From Pseudomonas flexibilis (GTDB lineage Bacteria > Pseudomonadota > Gammaproteobacteria > Pseudomonadales > Pseudomonadaceae): a DNA stretch of 64,000 nucleotides. Shown here piece by piece: positions 45,920 through 55,389 of the stretch; within the stretch, counting starts at the first letter, position 1; each line of letters starts with the position of its first letter. Position numbers and translations under genes: made by a program. The notes beneath the pieces are model-generated. The model saw nothing but the letters and a program-made list of their open reading frames with translations, made no database searches and was not told where the DNA came from. The stretch spans positions 1 through 64,000 of the forward strand of contig NZ_JRUD01000005.1 of the NCBI RefSeq assembly GCF_000802425.1. The letters run 5' to 3'.

Positions 45920-46876
45920 TCATCCAAAGTGTTGGTAGCCACGGGCAGCGAGGGCCAACTCGCGTCCCTGCTCATCGTAGAGGTGCACGCCCTCGCCCGC
46001 TTCGACGCGACCGATGACAGCCATCTCCGGGAACTCGGTCTGCAAGGCAGCCCGTTCGCTCGCCGGCAGGGTGAACGCCAGCCGGTAATCGTCGCCGCCG
46101 GACAGCGCACAGCGCAGCGCCTCGTCCGCAGGCAACAGCGCACGCAGCGCCGCCGACAGCGGCAGGTGTGCCCGCTCGATGCACAGCGCCACGCCGGAAG
46201 CCCGGGCGATATGCCCGCAGTCGGCCAGCAGGCCATCGGAGATGTCCAGTGCCGCCGTGGCGCGGCCGCGCAGCGCCTGGCCTAGGGCCAGTTGCGGCTG
46301 CGGCTGCCAGTAGCGCGCCAGCAGATATTCCGCCGCCCCGCCCTGGGTCGGCAGCTCGCCGAGCACCAGCGGCAGCGCGCCAGCGCCGTCACCCAGGCTG
46401 CCACCGACACACAGCAGGTCGCCGACCCGCGCACCGGAGCGCACCAACGCCAGCCCCTTGGGCACGCGGCCGAACACCGTCATGCCGAGGGTCAGCGGGC
46501 CGCGCGTGGTATCGCCGCCCAGCAGGGTCATCCTGCACTGCGCGGCCATGCGCTGCAGGCCGTCGGCGAAGCGCCGCAACCAGGTTTCGTCGGCGTCCGG
46601 CAGGGTCAGGGCGAGGGTGAAGCCGATGGGCGTGGCGCCCATGGCGGCCAGGTCGCTGGTGGAAACCGCCAGGGCGCGCTGGCCGAGCAGGAAGGGATCG
46701 TGTTGCAGGGGAAAATGGCTGCCGGCCACCAGGGTGTCGGTGGACACCGCCAGTTGTTCGCCGGGCGGCAGTTCGAGCAGGGCACAGTCGTCGCCGATGC
46801 CCAGTGCCACGCCTTCGCCACCTTGCGCACAGGGCGCCGTGGCGAAGAAGCGGCGGATCAGCTCGAACTCACCCAC
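45920..46876 (-). CDS. thiL: Thiamine-monophosphate kinase
   Basis: A 318-residue PurM/ThiL-type ATP-binding enzyme that phosphorylates thiamine-P to thiamine-PP. Motifs include LGIGDDCALLELP, STSDLAAMGA, LLGGDTTRGPL, LCVGGSLGDGAGAL, ALDISDGLLAD and ALSGGDDYRLAF. It supplies the cofactor used by Dxs. It sits 3 bp after nusB in the rib-nusB-thiL-pgpA transcription unit. Confidence 0.94.
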   Translation of the reverse strand: MGEFELIRRFFATAPCAQGGEGVALGIGDDCALLELPPGEQLAVSTDTLVAGSHFPLQHDPFLLGQRALAVSTSDLAAMGATPIGFTLALTLPDADETWLRRFADGLQRMAAQCRMTLLGGDTTRGPLTLGMTVFGRVPKGLALVRSGARVGDLLCVGGSLGDGAGALPLVLGELPTQGGAAEYLLARYWQPQPQLALGQALRGRATAALDISDGLLADCGHIARASGVALCIERAHLPLSAALRALLPADEALRCALSGGDDYRLAFTLPASERAALQTEFPEMAVIGRVEAGEGVHLYDEQGRELALAARGYQHFG

Positions 46877-46879
46877 GGA

Positions 46880-47368
46880 TCAGCGTTTGCCGGCCCGCAG
46901 CTCGGCGCTGCGCAGCTTCGGCGCCAGCTTGTCGAGCACCCCGTTGACGAACTTGTGGCCGTCGGTGGCGCCGAAGGTCTTGGCCAGCTCGATGCCCTCG
47001 TTGATCACCACGCGGTAGGGCACGTCGAGGCGCTGCTTCAGCTCATAGGTGGACAGGCGCAGGATGGCCAGCTCCACCGGGTCCAGGTCGTCCATGGGAC
47101 GGTCCAGGCACGGCGCGATCAGCTCGTCGATCTCGCCACGGTTGCTGAGCACGCCGTTGAGCAGTTCATGGAAATAGGCACCGTCGACGCCCACGAAGGC
47201 GTTGTCGACGCGGAACTGGGCTTCGATCTCGTGCGGAGCCTGGCGCGCCATGTGCCACTGGTAGAGGGCCTGCATGCCCAGGGCGCGCGCCGCGCGGCGC
47301 GCGCCACCCTTGGTCGGCTTGCCGGCCGGCTGCGGGGCGTCCTGACTGTCGTCGTGGTGCAGGCTCAC
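46880..47368 (-). CDS. nusB: Transcription antitermination factor NusB
   Basis: A 162-residue all-helical RNA-binding protein of the boxA antitermination complex. The family sequences [43 protein letters not shown] and [16 protein letters not shown]...[10 protein letters not shown] are present. The start is a GTG at 47368 overlapping the ribH stop by 4 bases (GTGA). No ATG gives a full N-terminal helix. Confidence 0.93.
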   Translation of the reverse strand: MSLHHDDSQDAPQPAGKPTKGGARRAARALGMQALYQWHMARQAPHEIEAQFRVDNAFVGVDGAYFHELLNGVLSNRGEIDELIAPCLDRPMDDLDPVELAILRLSTYELKQRLDVPYRVVINEGIELAKTFGATDGHKFVNGVLDKLAPKLRSAELRAGKR

Positions 47369-47841
47369 TTGACCTCCAGGGCGGTCAGCAGGCTGACCAT
47401 TTCCAGTGCGGACAGGGCTGCTTCGCCGCCCTTGTTGCCCGCCTTGGTGCCGGAGCGCTCGATGGCCTGCTCGATGGAATCGACGGTCAGCACGCCGAAG
47501 GCGACCGGCACACCGTATTCCATGGACACCTGGGCCAGGCCCTTGGTGCATTCGCCGGCCACGTATTCGAAGTGCGGGGTGCCGCCACGGATCACCGCGC
47601 CGAGGGCGATGATGGCCGCAAATTCGTCACGCTGAGCGACCTTCTGGGCCACCAGCGGCAGTTCGAAGGCGCCCGGTGCGCGGATGATGGTGATGTTGTC
47701 TTCGCTCACGCCGTGGCGAACCAGGGTGTCGATGGCGCCGCTTACCAGGCTTTCGACGACGAAGCTGTTGAAACGGCCTACCACGAGGGCGAACTTGCCC
47801 TGGGGTGCAACGAAGGTGCCTTCGATGGTCTTGAGGGTCAT
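47365..47841 (-). CDS. ribH: 6,7-dimethyl-8-ribityllumazine synthase
   Basis: A 158-residue enzyme condensing the RibA/RibD product with dihydroxybutanone phosphate. Signatures are [45 protein letters not shown] and [15 protein letters not shown]. It sits downstream of ribB behind a hairpin and is translationally coupled to nusB. Confidence 0.94.
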   Translation of the reverse strand: MTLKTIEGTFVAPQGKFALVVGRFNSFVVESLVSGAIDTLVRHGVSEDNITIIRAPGAFELPLVAQKVAQRDEFAAIIALGAVIRGGTPHFEYVAGECTKGLAQVSMEYGVPVAFGVLTVDSIEQAIERSGTKAGNKGGEAALSALEMVSLLTALEVK

Positions 47842-47860
47842 GAAAAGGGTCTCTTTCGAA

Positions 47861-47892
47861 AAAGAACAAAGGCGCCGCGATCCTGCGGCGCC
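47861..47892 (-). terminator. Hairpin with U-rich tail between ribB and ribH
   Basis: GGCGCCGC (47871-47878) and GCGGCGCC (47885-47892) form a perfect 8-bp stem. On the minus strand it is followed by TTTGTTCTTTTTC. It resembles an intrinsic terminator or attenuator within the operon, which would lower the ribH-nusB-thiL level relative to ribB. Confidence 0.55.
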
Positions 47893-47899
47893 CTGAGCA

Positions 47900-48979
47900 T
47901 CATTCTGCGGCGACGTATTCTACAACTTCCAGGTCGAAACCGGATATCGCGTTGAACTTCATCGGCGCGCTCATCAGGCGCATCTGACGAACGCCCAGGT
48001 CGCGCAGGATCTGCGAGCCGGCACCGACGGTGCTGTACATCGCCGGGCTCGCCGCCTGGGTGCGGCTGAGCTGCGCCAGCAGCTCCTGGCCACTGAACGG
48101 TTTACCAAGCAGCAGCACCACGCCCTTGCCGGCACCGGCCACCTCGGCCATGGCCGCACGCAGGCTCCAGCGGCCGGGCACCTTGACCTGCAACAGGTCG
48201 CGCAGCGGCTCCATGTTGTGCACGCGCACCAGCGTCGGCACTTCCGGAGTGATGTCACCCATGATCAGCGCCATGTGCACGTCGTTTTCCACGCTGTCGC
48301 GGTAGGTGACCAGCTTGAACTGGCCCAGCTCGGTGTCCAGCGGCTGTTCGGAAATCCGCTCCACGGTGCGCTCGTGGATCATGCGGTAGTGGATCAGGTC
48401 GGCGATGGTGCCGATCTTCAGGCCATGCTGTTCGGCGAACACTTCGAGTTCCGGACGGCGGGCCATGGTGCCGTCGTCATTCATGATCTCGCAGATCACG
48501 CCGCTGGCATCGAAGCCGGCCAGGCGCGCCAGGTCGGTGGCCGCCTCGGTATGCCCGGCACGCGCCAGCACGCCGCCAGGCTGCGCCATCAGCGGGAAGA
48601 TGTGCCCGGGGCTGACGATGTCCTCGGCCTTGGCCTCGCGGGCGGCGGCGACCTGCACGGTGCGTGCGCGGTCGGCGGCAGAGATGCCGGTGGTCACGCC
48701 TTCAGCCGCCTCGATGGAGACGGTGAACTTGGTGCCGAAGCCCGAGCCGTTGCGCGGCGCCATCAGCGGCAGGTTGAGGCGCTCGCAGCGCTCCTTGCTC
48801 ATCGGCATGCAGATCAGGCCGCGGGCATGGCGGGCCATGAAGTTGATGTGTTCAGCCTGGCAGCACTCGGCGGCCATGATGATGTCGCCTTCGTTTTCGC
48901 GGTCTTCGTCATCCATGAGGATGACCATCTTGCCCGCGCGGATGTCGGCAATGATTTCTTCGATCGTGTTGAGAGCCAT
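47900..48979 (-). CDS. ribB: 3,4-dihydroxy-2-butanone-4-phosphate synthase (RibBA form)
   Basis: A 359-residue two-domain protein. The N-terminal RibB domain is intact ([44 protein letters not shown]). The C-terminal half has the GTP cyclohydrolase II fold but lacks the zinc cysteine cluster ([20 protein letters not shown] in the place of the CDCG region), so it cannot be an active cyclohydrolase. The separate intact ribA at 43157 supplies that activity. 12 bp separate it from ribE. Confidence 0.93.
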   Translation of the reverse strand: MALNTIEEIIADIRAGKMVILMDDEDRENEGDIIMAAECCQAEHINFMARHARGLICMPMSKERCERLNLPLMAPRNGSGFGTKFTVSIEAAEGVTTGISAADRARTVQVAAAREAKAEDIVSPGHIFPLMAQPGGVLARAGHTEAATDLARLAGFDASGVICEIMNDDGTMARRPELEVFAEQHGLKIGTIADLIHYRMIHERTVERISEQPLDTELGQFKLVTYRDSVENDVHMALIMGDITPEVPTLVRVHNMEPLRDLLQVKVPGRWSLRAAMAEVAGAGKGVVLLLGKPFSGQELLAQLSRTQAASPAMYSTVGAGSQILRDLGVRQMRLMSAPMKFNAISGFDLEVVEYVAAE

Positions 48980-48991
48980 CGGGCCCGCTCC

Positions 48992-49654
48992 TTACTTGGT
49001 CAGGTAGCCGTGCGCGGCCAGAAAGCTTTCGGTGATGCCGGTGCGGGTCGGCTCGGCAGCCTTGTCACCCAGCAGCAGGCGTTCCAGGTAACGGGCCAGC
49101 AGGTCCACTTCCAGGTTCACGCGGCGACCGGCGCGGTAGTCGGCCATGATGGTCTCGGCCAGGGTGTGCGGCACGATGGTCAGCTCGAAGTCGGCGCCGT
49201 CGACGCCGTTCACCGTCAGGCTGGTGCCGTCCACGGTGATCGAGCCCTTGAGGGCGATGTACCTGGCCAGCTCGCGCGGCGCGCGGATGCGAAATTGCAC
49301 GGCGCGGGCGTTGTCTTCGCGGCTGATGATCTCGCCCACGCCGTCGACGTGGCCGCTGACCAGGTGGCCACCCAGGCGGCTGGTAGGCGTCAGGGCCTTT
49401 TCCAGATTGACCCGACTGCCGGATTTTAGGTCGGCAAAGCCGGTGCGGGCCAGGGTCTCGCGACTGACGTCGGCCCAGAATCCGTCGCCGGGGAGCTGCA
49501 CGGCGGTCAGGCACACGCCGTTGACGGCAATGCTGTCGCCGAGCTTGACGTCGCCCAGATCGAGCTTGCCGGTCTTCACATAGACACGGACGTCGCCACC
49601 CTTGGGGGTGATGCTCTGGATAGTGCCGATGGCTTCGATTATGCCGGTGAACAT
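48992..49654 (-). CDS. ribE: Riboflavin synthase
   Basis: A 220-residue riboflavin synthase (alpha subunit, also called RibC) that dismutates lumazine to riboflavin. Two similar lumazine-binding halves are visible, the first beginning MFTGIIEAIGTI with NGVCLTA, the second with SGHVDGVGEI and DGTSLTVNG. The ATG at 49654 has GGGAGG 5 bases upstream. The FMN riboswitch lies about 125 bp upstream. Confidence 0.95.
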   Translation of the reverse strand: MFTGIIEAIGTIQSITPKGGDVRVYVKTGKLDLGDVKLGDSIAVNGVCLTAVQLPGDGFWADVSRETLARTGFADLKSGSRVNLEKALTPTSRLGGHLVSGHVDGVGEIISREDNARAVQFRIRAPRELARYIALKGSITVDGTSLTVNGVDGADFELTIVPHTLAETIMADYRAGRRVNLEVDLLARYLERLLLGDKAAEPTRTGITESFLAAHGYLTK

Positions 49655-49684
49655 GTCGCCTCCCGGCCGGAGCAAAGAACGCAC

Positions 49685-49716
49685 TGCATGGAACGAACTC
49701 CTGTTTTCGTGGAAAA
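49685..49716 (-). promoter_or_regulatory. Hairpin in the ribE leader (possible riboswitch expression platform)
   Basis: On the minus strand CCTGTTTT pairs with AAAACAGG around a short loop, between the FMN riboswitch and ribE. A second complementary pair, GGACGC / GCGTCC, lies nearer to the aptamer. These are candidates for switching structures; which one acts cannot be decided by eye. Confidence 0.4.
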
Positions 49717-49779
49717 ACAGGGCGCTGCTGATCGAAGGGGAAACGGACGCGCGCACGGACCGCACGCGTCGAGGCGTCC

Positions 49780-49918
<139 letters not shown>

Positions 49919-50015
49919 TTGGATCGGAGGGCCGATCCGCCGGCGTTTTTACCACAAATGGCTGCGGCATGCAGCCACAGGGGGAGTAGGGGCTTTGCGA
50001 GGGTCGTGTCAGTCC

Positions 50016-50100
50016 GTAGGGTGGTCAACGCGCCGCGTTGGCCACCATGGGGGTTGGGTGCACCGCCGGCGGCGGCCAGATAAAGCGCTGACCGCCCTAC
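50016..50100. repeat. GTAGGGYGGTCA inverted-repeat element at the ribD 3' end
   Basis: It begins GTAGGGTGGTCAACG and ends CGCTGACCGCCCTAC, the inverse of its start. The right end overlaps the ribD stop (TAG read on the minus strand, 50097-50099). Confidence 0.7.
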
Positions 50101-51194
50101 GCAGGTACCGCGATGATTCGCCAGTCATCGCCCACCGCGCGAATCTCGCGGATGTGCAGCTCCGGCACCTCGGCCATGCGCTGCAGCGGCCAGTCCAGCA
50201 AGGGCCGCGCGCTGGAACCGAGGAACTTGCCGGCCATGAAGATCTGGAACTCGTCCACCAGGCCCTGTTGTGCGAAGGCGCCCGCCAGACGCGGACCGGC
50301 CTCGATCAGCACCTCGTTGGCACCGCGCCCAGCGAGCGTGCGCAGCAACGCCGCCAGGTCCACGTGTTCGCCCTCGCCCGGCAACGCCAGGCACTCATGC
50401 CCAGCCGCGACGTAATCCACCGGGGTATCCAGCGCGGTGACCACCAGCGCCGGACCCGCCTGGAAGAATGGCGCCGACAGCGGCACGCGGCCCCGGCCAT
50501 CCACCAGCACGCGCAGCGGTGGGCGACCCAGCGCCAGCGCGGCCTGCTCGGGCGAAACGCCCAGCTCGTCGCTGCGCACGGTCAACCGCGCAGCGTCCAT
50601 CAATACGGTATCGGCGCCGGTGATCACCACACTGGAGCGCGCGCGCAGCCGCTGCACGGCAGCGCGCGCCGCCGGCCCGGTGATCCACTGGCTTTCGCCG
50701 CTGGCCATGGCGGTACGGCCGTCCAGGCTCATGGCCAGTTTCACCCGCACATGGGGCAGGCCGCTTTCCATGCGCTTGATAAAGCCCACGTTCAGCTCGC
50801 GGGCTTCCGCTTCGAGCACGCCGGAGCAGACCTCTATGCCCACGCTGCGCAGCCGCTCCAGGCCGCGTCCCGCCACCTGCGGATTGGGATCCTGCATGGC
50901 GGCCACCACCCGGGCGACGCCGGCCTGGACCAGTGCTTCGGCGCAGGGCGGCGTACGACCGAAGTGGCTGCACGGCTCCAGCGTCACGTAGGCGGTGGAG
51001 CCACGCGCCAGCTCGCCCGCCTGGCGCAGGGCGTGCACTTCGGCGTGCGGTTCGCCGGCACGCACGTGCCAGCCTTCGCCGACGATGCGGCCGTCCCGCA
51101 TGATGACGCAGCCGACCCGGGGATTGGGGTGGGTGGAATACAAGCCCTGCCGCGCCAGCTCCAGGGCCCGCGCCATATAACCCTGATCGTTCAT
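50097..51194 (-). CDS. ribD: Bifunctional pyrimidine deaminase/reductase
   Basis: A 365-residue riboflavin enzyme. The N-terminal deaminase domain has [11 protein letters not shown] and [15 protein letters not shown] zinc motifs. The C-terminal reductase domain begins near [24 protein letters not shown]. It overlaps nrdR by 4 bases (ATGA). Its TAG stop lies in the terminal repeat that follows, and about 180 bp of repeat and spacer separate it from the FMN riboswitch. Confidence 0.94.
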   Translation of the reverse strand: MNDQGYMARALELARQGLYSTHPNPRVGCVIMRDGRIVGEGWHVRAGEPHAEVHALRQAGELARGSTAYVTLEPCSHFGRTPPCAEALVQAGVARVVAAMQDPNPQVAGRGLERLRSVGIEVCSGVLEAEARELNVGFIKRMESGLPHVRVKLAMSLDGRTAMASGESQWITGPAARAAVQRLRARSSVVITGADTVLMDAARLTVRSDELGVSPEQAALALGRPPLRVLVDGRGRVPLSAPFFQAGPALVVTALDTPVDYVAAGHECLALPGEGEHVDLAALLRTLAGRGANEVLIEAGPRLAGAFAQQGLVDEFQIFMAGKFLGSSARPLLDWPLQRMAEVPELHIREIRAVGDDWRIIAVPA

Positions 51195-51655
51195 TGCCGG
51201 GCCGGCTCGCGGGACAGGCGCTCGATTTCCTCACGAAATTCGTTGAGGTCCTGAAAGCGTCGATACACCGAGGCGAAACGGATGTAGGCGATCTCGTCGA
51301 GTTTGCGCAGCTCGTCCATCACCAGCTCGCCCACCATCAACGCCTTGACCTCGCGCTCGCCGCTGGCGCGCAGCTTGTGCTTGATATGGACGATGGATTC
51401 TTCCAGGCGCTCGACGCTGACCGGGCGCTTTTCCAGCGCGCGCTGCATGCCGGCGCGCAGCTTTTCCTCGTCGAACGGCTGGCGACTGCCGTCCTGCTTG
51501 ATGACCCGAGGCAGGACCAGTTCGGCAGTCTCGAACGTCGTGAAGCGGTCACCGCAGGCCAGGCATTCGCGCCGGCGGCGCACCTGGTCGCCCTCGGCGA
51601 CCAGGCGCGAGTCGATAACCTTGGTGTCGTGGGCACCACAGAAGGGACAGTGCAT
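51191..51655 (-). CDS. nrdR: Ribonucleotide reductase repressor NrdR
   Basis: A 154-residue repressor with an N-terminal zinc ribbon (CPFCG...CLACG) and an ATP-cone domain ([25 protein letters not shown]). It senses dATP/ATP and represses nrd operons. It heads the nrdR-ribD pair. The ATG at 51655 ([13 protein letters not shown]) is the standard start. Confidence 0.95.
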   Translation of the reverse strand: MHCPFCGAHDTKVIDSRLVAEGDQVRRRRECLACGDRFTTFETAELVLPRVIKQDGSRQPFDEEKLRAGMQRALEKRPVSVERLEESIVHIKHKLRASGEREVKALMVGELVMDELRKLDEIAYIRFASVYRRFQDLNEFREEIERLSREPARQ

Positions 51656-51770
51656 GGGAAGCGCCCGTATGGCTGGGAAGTGCGGCCATGGTACTCGATA
51701 GCCTGGGCGAGACAAATTGCACCGCTTTGCGCTATACAGGCGCGCCCTTGATCCATCGAGCGCTGTTGCC

Positions 51771-52442
51771 ATGTTGCTGCCCGCCTCCCTGCAAACCGCC
51801 CTCGATTCCCTGCTAGGGGATGCCCGCCTGACCGCCACGCGGCTACCCGGCACGGACCTGTCCCTGTGGCTGATCGACCCGGCCAACATGGAGCGCGCCT
51901 TCAGCCCCGAGGAAACCCGGCGCATTCTCGAGGAGCCGCCCTACTGGTGCTTCTGCTGGGCCAGCGGCCTGGTGCTGGCGCGCTGGCTGGCCGAGCGCCC
52001 GGAGTGGGTACGCGGCAAGCGCGTGCTGGATTTTGGCGCCGGCTCCGGCGTGGCGGCGATCGCCGCCGCAAAAGCCGGCGCCGCCGAGGTGGTGGCCTGC
52101 GACCTGGATCCACTGGCGCTGGAGGCCTGCCGCGCCAACGCGGCGCTCAACGGCGTGACCCTGGGCTATTCGGCGGACTTCTTCGCCGAGGAAGACCGCT
52201 TTGATCTGATCATCGTCGCCGACGTGCTGTACGACCGCGCCAACCTGCCGCTGCTCGACGCCTTTCTCAGCCGTGGGCAAGAGGCACTGGTGGCCGACTC
52301 GCGGGTAAAGGATTTCCAGCATCCGCTGTATCGCCACCTCGGCCAGGAGGACGCCTGCACCTGGCCGGACCTGGCGGAGCCGGCGGAATTCCGACACGTG
52401 AATCTGTATCACGCCCAGCGCAACGAAAACGCCCCGCATTGA
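51771..52442 (+). CDS. SAM-dependent protein methyltransferase (METTL20/ETFB-like)
   Basis: A 223-residue class-I methyltransferase. SAM motif I is [29 protein letters not shown], and the post-motif [17 protein letters not shown] is typical of the METTL20-like / PrmA-like group that methylates lysines of ETF-beta or related proteins. The aromatic [11 protein letters not shown] before motif I supports this. The target in this organism is not proven. ATG 51771 is preferred to upstream readings that cross into the nrdR promoter region. Confidence 0.72.
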   Translation: MLLPASLQTALDSLLGDARLTATRLPGTDLSLWLIDPANMERAFSPEETRRILEEPPYWCFCWASGLVLARWLAERPEWVRGKRVLDFGAGSGVAAIAAAKAGAAEVVACDLDPLALEACRANAALNGVTLGYSADFFAEEDRFDLIIVADVLYDRANLPLLDAFLSRGQEALVADSRVKDFQHPLYRHLGQEDACTWPDLAEPAEFRHVNLYHAQRNENAPH

Positions 52443-52455
52443 GCGGGGCCTTTTC
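52431..52455. terminator. Intrinsic terminator, methyltransferase / OM protein
   Basis: GCCCCGC (52431-52437) and GCGGGGC (52443-52449) form a 7-bp stem, with the methyltransferase stop codon in the loop, followed by CTTTTC. The convergent outer-membrane protein gene ends 19 bp away, so the hairpin may also serve the opposite strand. Confidence 0.7.
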
Positions 52456-52473
52456 ATGCAGCGCACGTTCGGC

Positions 52474-53715
52474 TTAGAAGGTCAGGCCGACGTTCATCCG
52501 TGCGCCATCGAACTCTTCCTTGTCGTGGCTCTGATAGCTGGCACCCACGAAGAACTGGGTGTTGGTGGAAGCCCAGGCCGACCAGCCGAAGTTGACGCCG
52601 TATTCCCTTACCTGTTCGGAATAGAGCGCATCGCCCGAGTAGCGGGTGTCGCGCACGAACACCTGGGTCGCCAGCTTCCACGGCAGGGCGATGTGCCAGG
52701 CCAGCCCGTTGGTCATGGCCTTGTTGCTCAGGTCGTAATCGATCGCGTAGGTCACCGGATCTACATCGTCGTCGTCCTCGTATTCGAGGCGCTCACTGTC
52801 GATCTTCGCCATGCTGTTGCTCAGGGTGAATTCCTGGCCGAACAACGAGAAGTCGTAGCGGGTGGTCAGCGACAGCGCACGCAGCACGCCCACGCTGAGG
52901 ATTTCAGCGGAACCGGCGACGCCGTAGTCAATGGCCGGCGTAATCTCCAGGCCATCGATCAGCGGAATGGTCCAGCCGAAGCCCAGCTGCAGGCTGTAGC
53001 TCTTGGCATCTTCGTTGATGGTGGTGTAGCTCATCGGCAGGCGGAACTGCAGACGGTGGCCGGGGAACCAATCCAGCTTGAAGGTGTAGGCCAGCGGCAG
53101 TTGATAGTTGACCACGTCCTGGTTATCCAGGGTGGTGTAGCTGCTTTGGCGCAGGCCGATATCCCACTGGTTGTCGATATTCTGGCGATCGGTGCCGGTG
53201 ATCGAGCTGTTGGTCAGGAAATAGATGTTGTCGACCATGGTCGACATCAGGCTGCTGGGGTTACCGGCAACCGGGTCGAAACTGGTGGATGCGGCGGCGG
53301 CCTTGTTGATCTGGGTGAGAATCTCGTTCTCGCCTTTCTCGACCAGAAAGTCCTTGAGTTGGTCGAGGGCATCGTCGCCTTGCGGGTCGTCAGTGAATTC
53401 CTGGTAGATCCCCAGGCTGGGAATGTCCAGGATCAGCTTGTTGCCTTGCTGGTAGGTCAGTTGAATGGGCACGCCGCGGAACTTGATGTCGGCGATGGCG
53501 GTGTCAGTAGTCTCGTTGAAGCCGCTCTGACCCCACTTGTCGATAATGAAATCGATGTCGACGACATCGATGGCCTCCTCGGCATCGTTGAAACTGAAGT
53601 TCTCCGTGACCAGCGTGCCGTTGTTATTCCAAGACAAAGTGACATCGAACAACTTTGCCTGCGCAGGCGTAGCCGCCAGCGCAATGGCCGAAGCCAGCAC
53701 TACTTTACGAAACAT
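52474..53715 (-). CDS. Predicted outer-membrane beta-barrel protein, uncharacterised
   Basis: A 413-residue protein with signal peptide MFRKVVLASAIALAATPAQA and a C-terminal phenylalanine (RMNVGLTF) typical of BAM-inserted barrels. The first 150 residues form an acidic, soluble-looking domain. The second half shows alternating strands with aromatic girdles (LQFRLPMSYTTI, YSLQLGFGWTIPL, FFVGASYQSHD) and an acidic run EYEDDDDVD in a likely extracellular loop. GC content is lower than its neighbours. I do not recognise the family. Confidence 0.65.
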   Translation of the reverse strand: MFRKVVLASAIALAATPAQAKLFDVTLSWNNNGTLVTENFSFNDAEEAIDVVDIDFIIDKWGQSGFNETTDTAIADIKFRGVPIQLTYQQGNKLILDIPSLGIYQEFTDDPQGDDALDQLKDFLVEKGENEILTQINKAAAASTSFDPVAGNPSSLMSTMVDNIYFLTNSSITGTDRQNIDNQWDIGLRQSSYTTLDNQDVVNYQLPLAYTFKLDWFPGHRLQFRLPMSYTTINEDAKSYSLQLGFGWTIPLIDGLEITPAIDYGVAGSAEILSVGVLRALSLTTRYDFSLFGQEFTLSNSMAKIDSERLEYEDDDDVDPVTYAIDYDLSNKAMTNGLAWHIALPWKLATQVFVRDTRYSGDALYSEQVREYGVNFGWSAWASTNTQFFVGASYQSHDKEEFDGARMNVGLTF

Positions 53716-53969
53716 GGTTTTCCTCCCCCGTTGATAATCCCTGCTCCGGCGTTGGCAGATTCCGTTCGGCAGGGTGCCATTATTTTGCCTTTATTCCCGA
53801 ATGCCGGCTAGAAGCGGTCTACGGGAATCTGTCAAGACCGGCACGGTAAGCAAATGTCGCGCCGCCCGATCGAATGCCTTCAAACCGTTCGTCTGGATAA
53901 GCGGCTGGCTTTCCGCCGGCGGCGGGCCGTCTTACCATTCCACCCAACGCACATCCCCCGAGAGAGCCC

Positions 53970-54842
53970 ATGAGCGCGACTCCGTACATCTTCGATGCCA
54001 CCGATGCCAGCTTCGAGCAACTGGTAATCGAGAACTCCTTTCACAAACCGGTGCTGGTGGACTTCTGGGCTGAATGGTGTTCGCCCTGCAAGGCGCTGAT
54101 GCCGGTGCTGGCGAAGATCGCCGAGGACTACCAGGGCGAGCTGCTGCTGGCCAAGGTGAATTGCGATATCGAACAGGGCGTGGTGATGCGCCTGGGCATT
54201 CGCAGCCTGCCGACCGTGGTGCTGTTCAAGGACGGCCAGCCGGTGGACGGTTTCGCCGGCGCGCAGCCGGAATCGGCCATCCGTGCCATGCTCGAGCCCC
54301 ACGTGCAGCTGCCGGCCGCTCCCGAGGCCGATCTGCTGGACAGCGCCCGGGCGGCCTTTGCCGAGGGCCGCATCGGCGAAGCGGAAGCGCTGCTCAAGCA
54401 ACTGCTTAGCGAGGACAATCAGAACGCACCGGCGCTGATCCTGTATGCCCGCTGCCTGGCCGAGCGCGGCGAGCTGGGCGAGGCCGAGACGGTGCTCAAC
54501 GCCGTCCCGGCCGGCGACGACCACAAGCAGGCCCTGGCCGGCGCCCGCGCCCAGCTGACCTTCCTGCGCCAGGCAGCCGACCTGCCGGAGGTCGCCTTGC
54601 TCAAGTCACGCCTGGCACGGGATGCCAGCGACGACGAGGCGGCCTACCAACTGGCCGTCCAGCAACTGGCCCGCCAGCAGTACGAGCCGGCGCTCGACGG
54701 ATTGCTGACGTTGTTCATGCGCAGCCGACACTATGCCGATGGCCTGCCGCACAAGACCCTGTTGCAGGTATTCGACCTGCTGGGCAGCGATCACCCGCTG
54801 GTGACCCAGTACCGCCGCCGCTTGTATCAGGCGCTGTACTGA
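53970..54842 (+). CDS. cnoX: Thioredoxin-domain co-chaperone (CnoX/YbbN)
   Basis: A 290-residue protein with an N-terminal thioredoxin domain (active site WCSPCK, C37 and C40) and a C-terminal TPR-like region (LLDSARAAFAEGRIGEAEALLKQLL...). In E. coli YbbN/CnoX the active site is SXXC and the protein is a holdase that delivers clients to GroEL; here the first cysteine is retained, so it may also catalyse thiol exchange. It starts 28 bp after a GAGAGAG-rich leader. Confidence 0.85.
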   Translation: MSATPYIFDATDASFEQLVIENSFHKPVLVDFWAEWCSPCKALMPVLAKIAEDYQGELLLAKVNCDIEQGVVMRLGIRSLPTVVLFKDGQPVDGFAGAQPESAIRAMLEPHVQLPAAPEADLLDSARAAFAEGRIGEAEALLKQLLSEDNQNAPALILYARCLAERGELGEAETVLNAVPAGDDHKQALAGARAQLTFLRQAADLPEVALLKSRLARDASDDEAAYQLAVQQLARQQYEPALDGLLTLFMRSRHYADGLPHKTLLQVFDLLGSDHPLVTQYRRRLYQALY

Positions 54843-54907
54843 GGCGCTGGGCGATTCGGAAGGAGCTGCAGCCATGACGCGCGGTACCACCAACGCCACA
54901 CCGCGCC

Positions 54908-55243
54908 TCAGCCGACCCAGCGATAAAGAGGCGCACCGCCCACCGGTTCGACTTTCACCTGGGCGCAGTGGCGCAAACGCACCAGCAGCCGCTTGCCGGC
55001 CTGGGGGCTGCCGGCAAGCGCGGCCAGTTGATCCAGCAACTGCGGCCCGGAGAGCTCCCCGGCTTGGCGTAACAGCGCACGGGCTCCCTCCCAGTGCCCA
55101 TCCCAAGCGTCGACGACCGGCTTCGGCGCGGTGCTCGGAGCGGTTTGCGCAGCGGCGTCACGCAGGTTCTGCCAATCCTCGCTGCCCAGTTCGATCTCCA
55201 GCTCCACGGGGAGGTCGCCGATGCGACCGCGTACTCGAATCAT
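54908..55243 (-). CDS. Hypothetical protein convergent with cnoX
   Basis: A 111-residue protein (MIRVRGRIGDLPVELEIELGSEDW...) with an N-terminal beta segment and a helical, glutamine- and alanine-rich C-terminal part. No domain is recognised. The ATG at 55243 has AAGGACAC upstream. The longer reading to 55369 would enter the divergent zrgA-like promoter. Confidence that it is a gene comes from codon use and fit between neighbours. Confidence 0.55.
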   Translation of the reverse strand: MIRVRGRIGDLPVELEIELGSEDWQNLRDAAAQTAPSTAPKPVVDAWDGHWEGARALLRQAGELSGPQLLDQLAALAGSPQAGKRLLVRLRHCAQVKVEPVGGAPLYRWVG

Positions 55244-55315
55244 GCCTGTGTCCTTGAATGTCAGCCGTGCTTCAAACGCGACCTGCGAAGCGGTGGTCAG
55301 CACAGCGGGAAATTG

Positions 55316-55328
55316 GTTATAAGGTAAC
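55316..55328 (+). promoter_or_regulatory. Candidate Zur site upstream of the zrgA-like gene
   Basis: GTTATAAGGTAAC is an imperfect inverted repeat (GTTAT/GTAAC) resembling the core of gamma-proteobacterial Zur boxes (GTTATA..TATAAC). It lies about 60 bp before the ATG of the DUF2796 gene, in an AT-rich promoter region. Confidence 0.42.
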
Positions 55329-55389
55329 AAGAATTCCGTAAACGCCAGCAGTGCTGGCATCGTCTGCACATTCCGTTCTGGGAGGTTTC

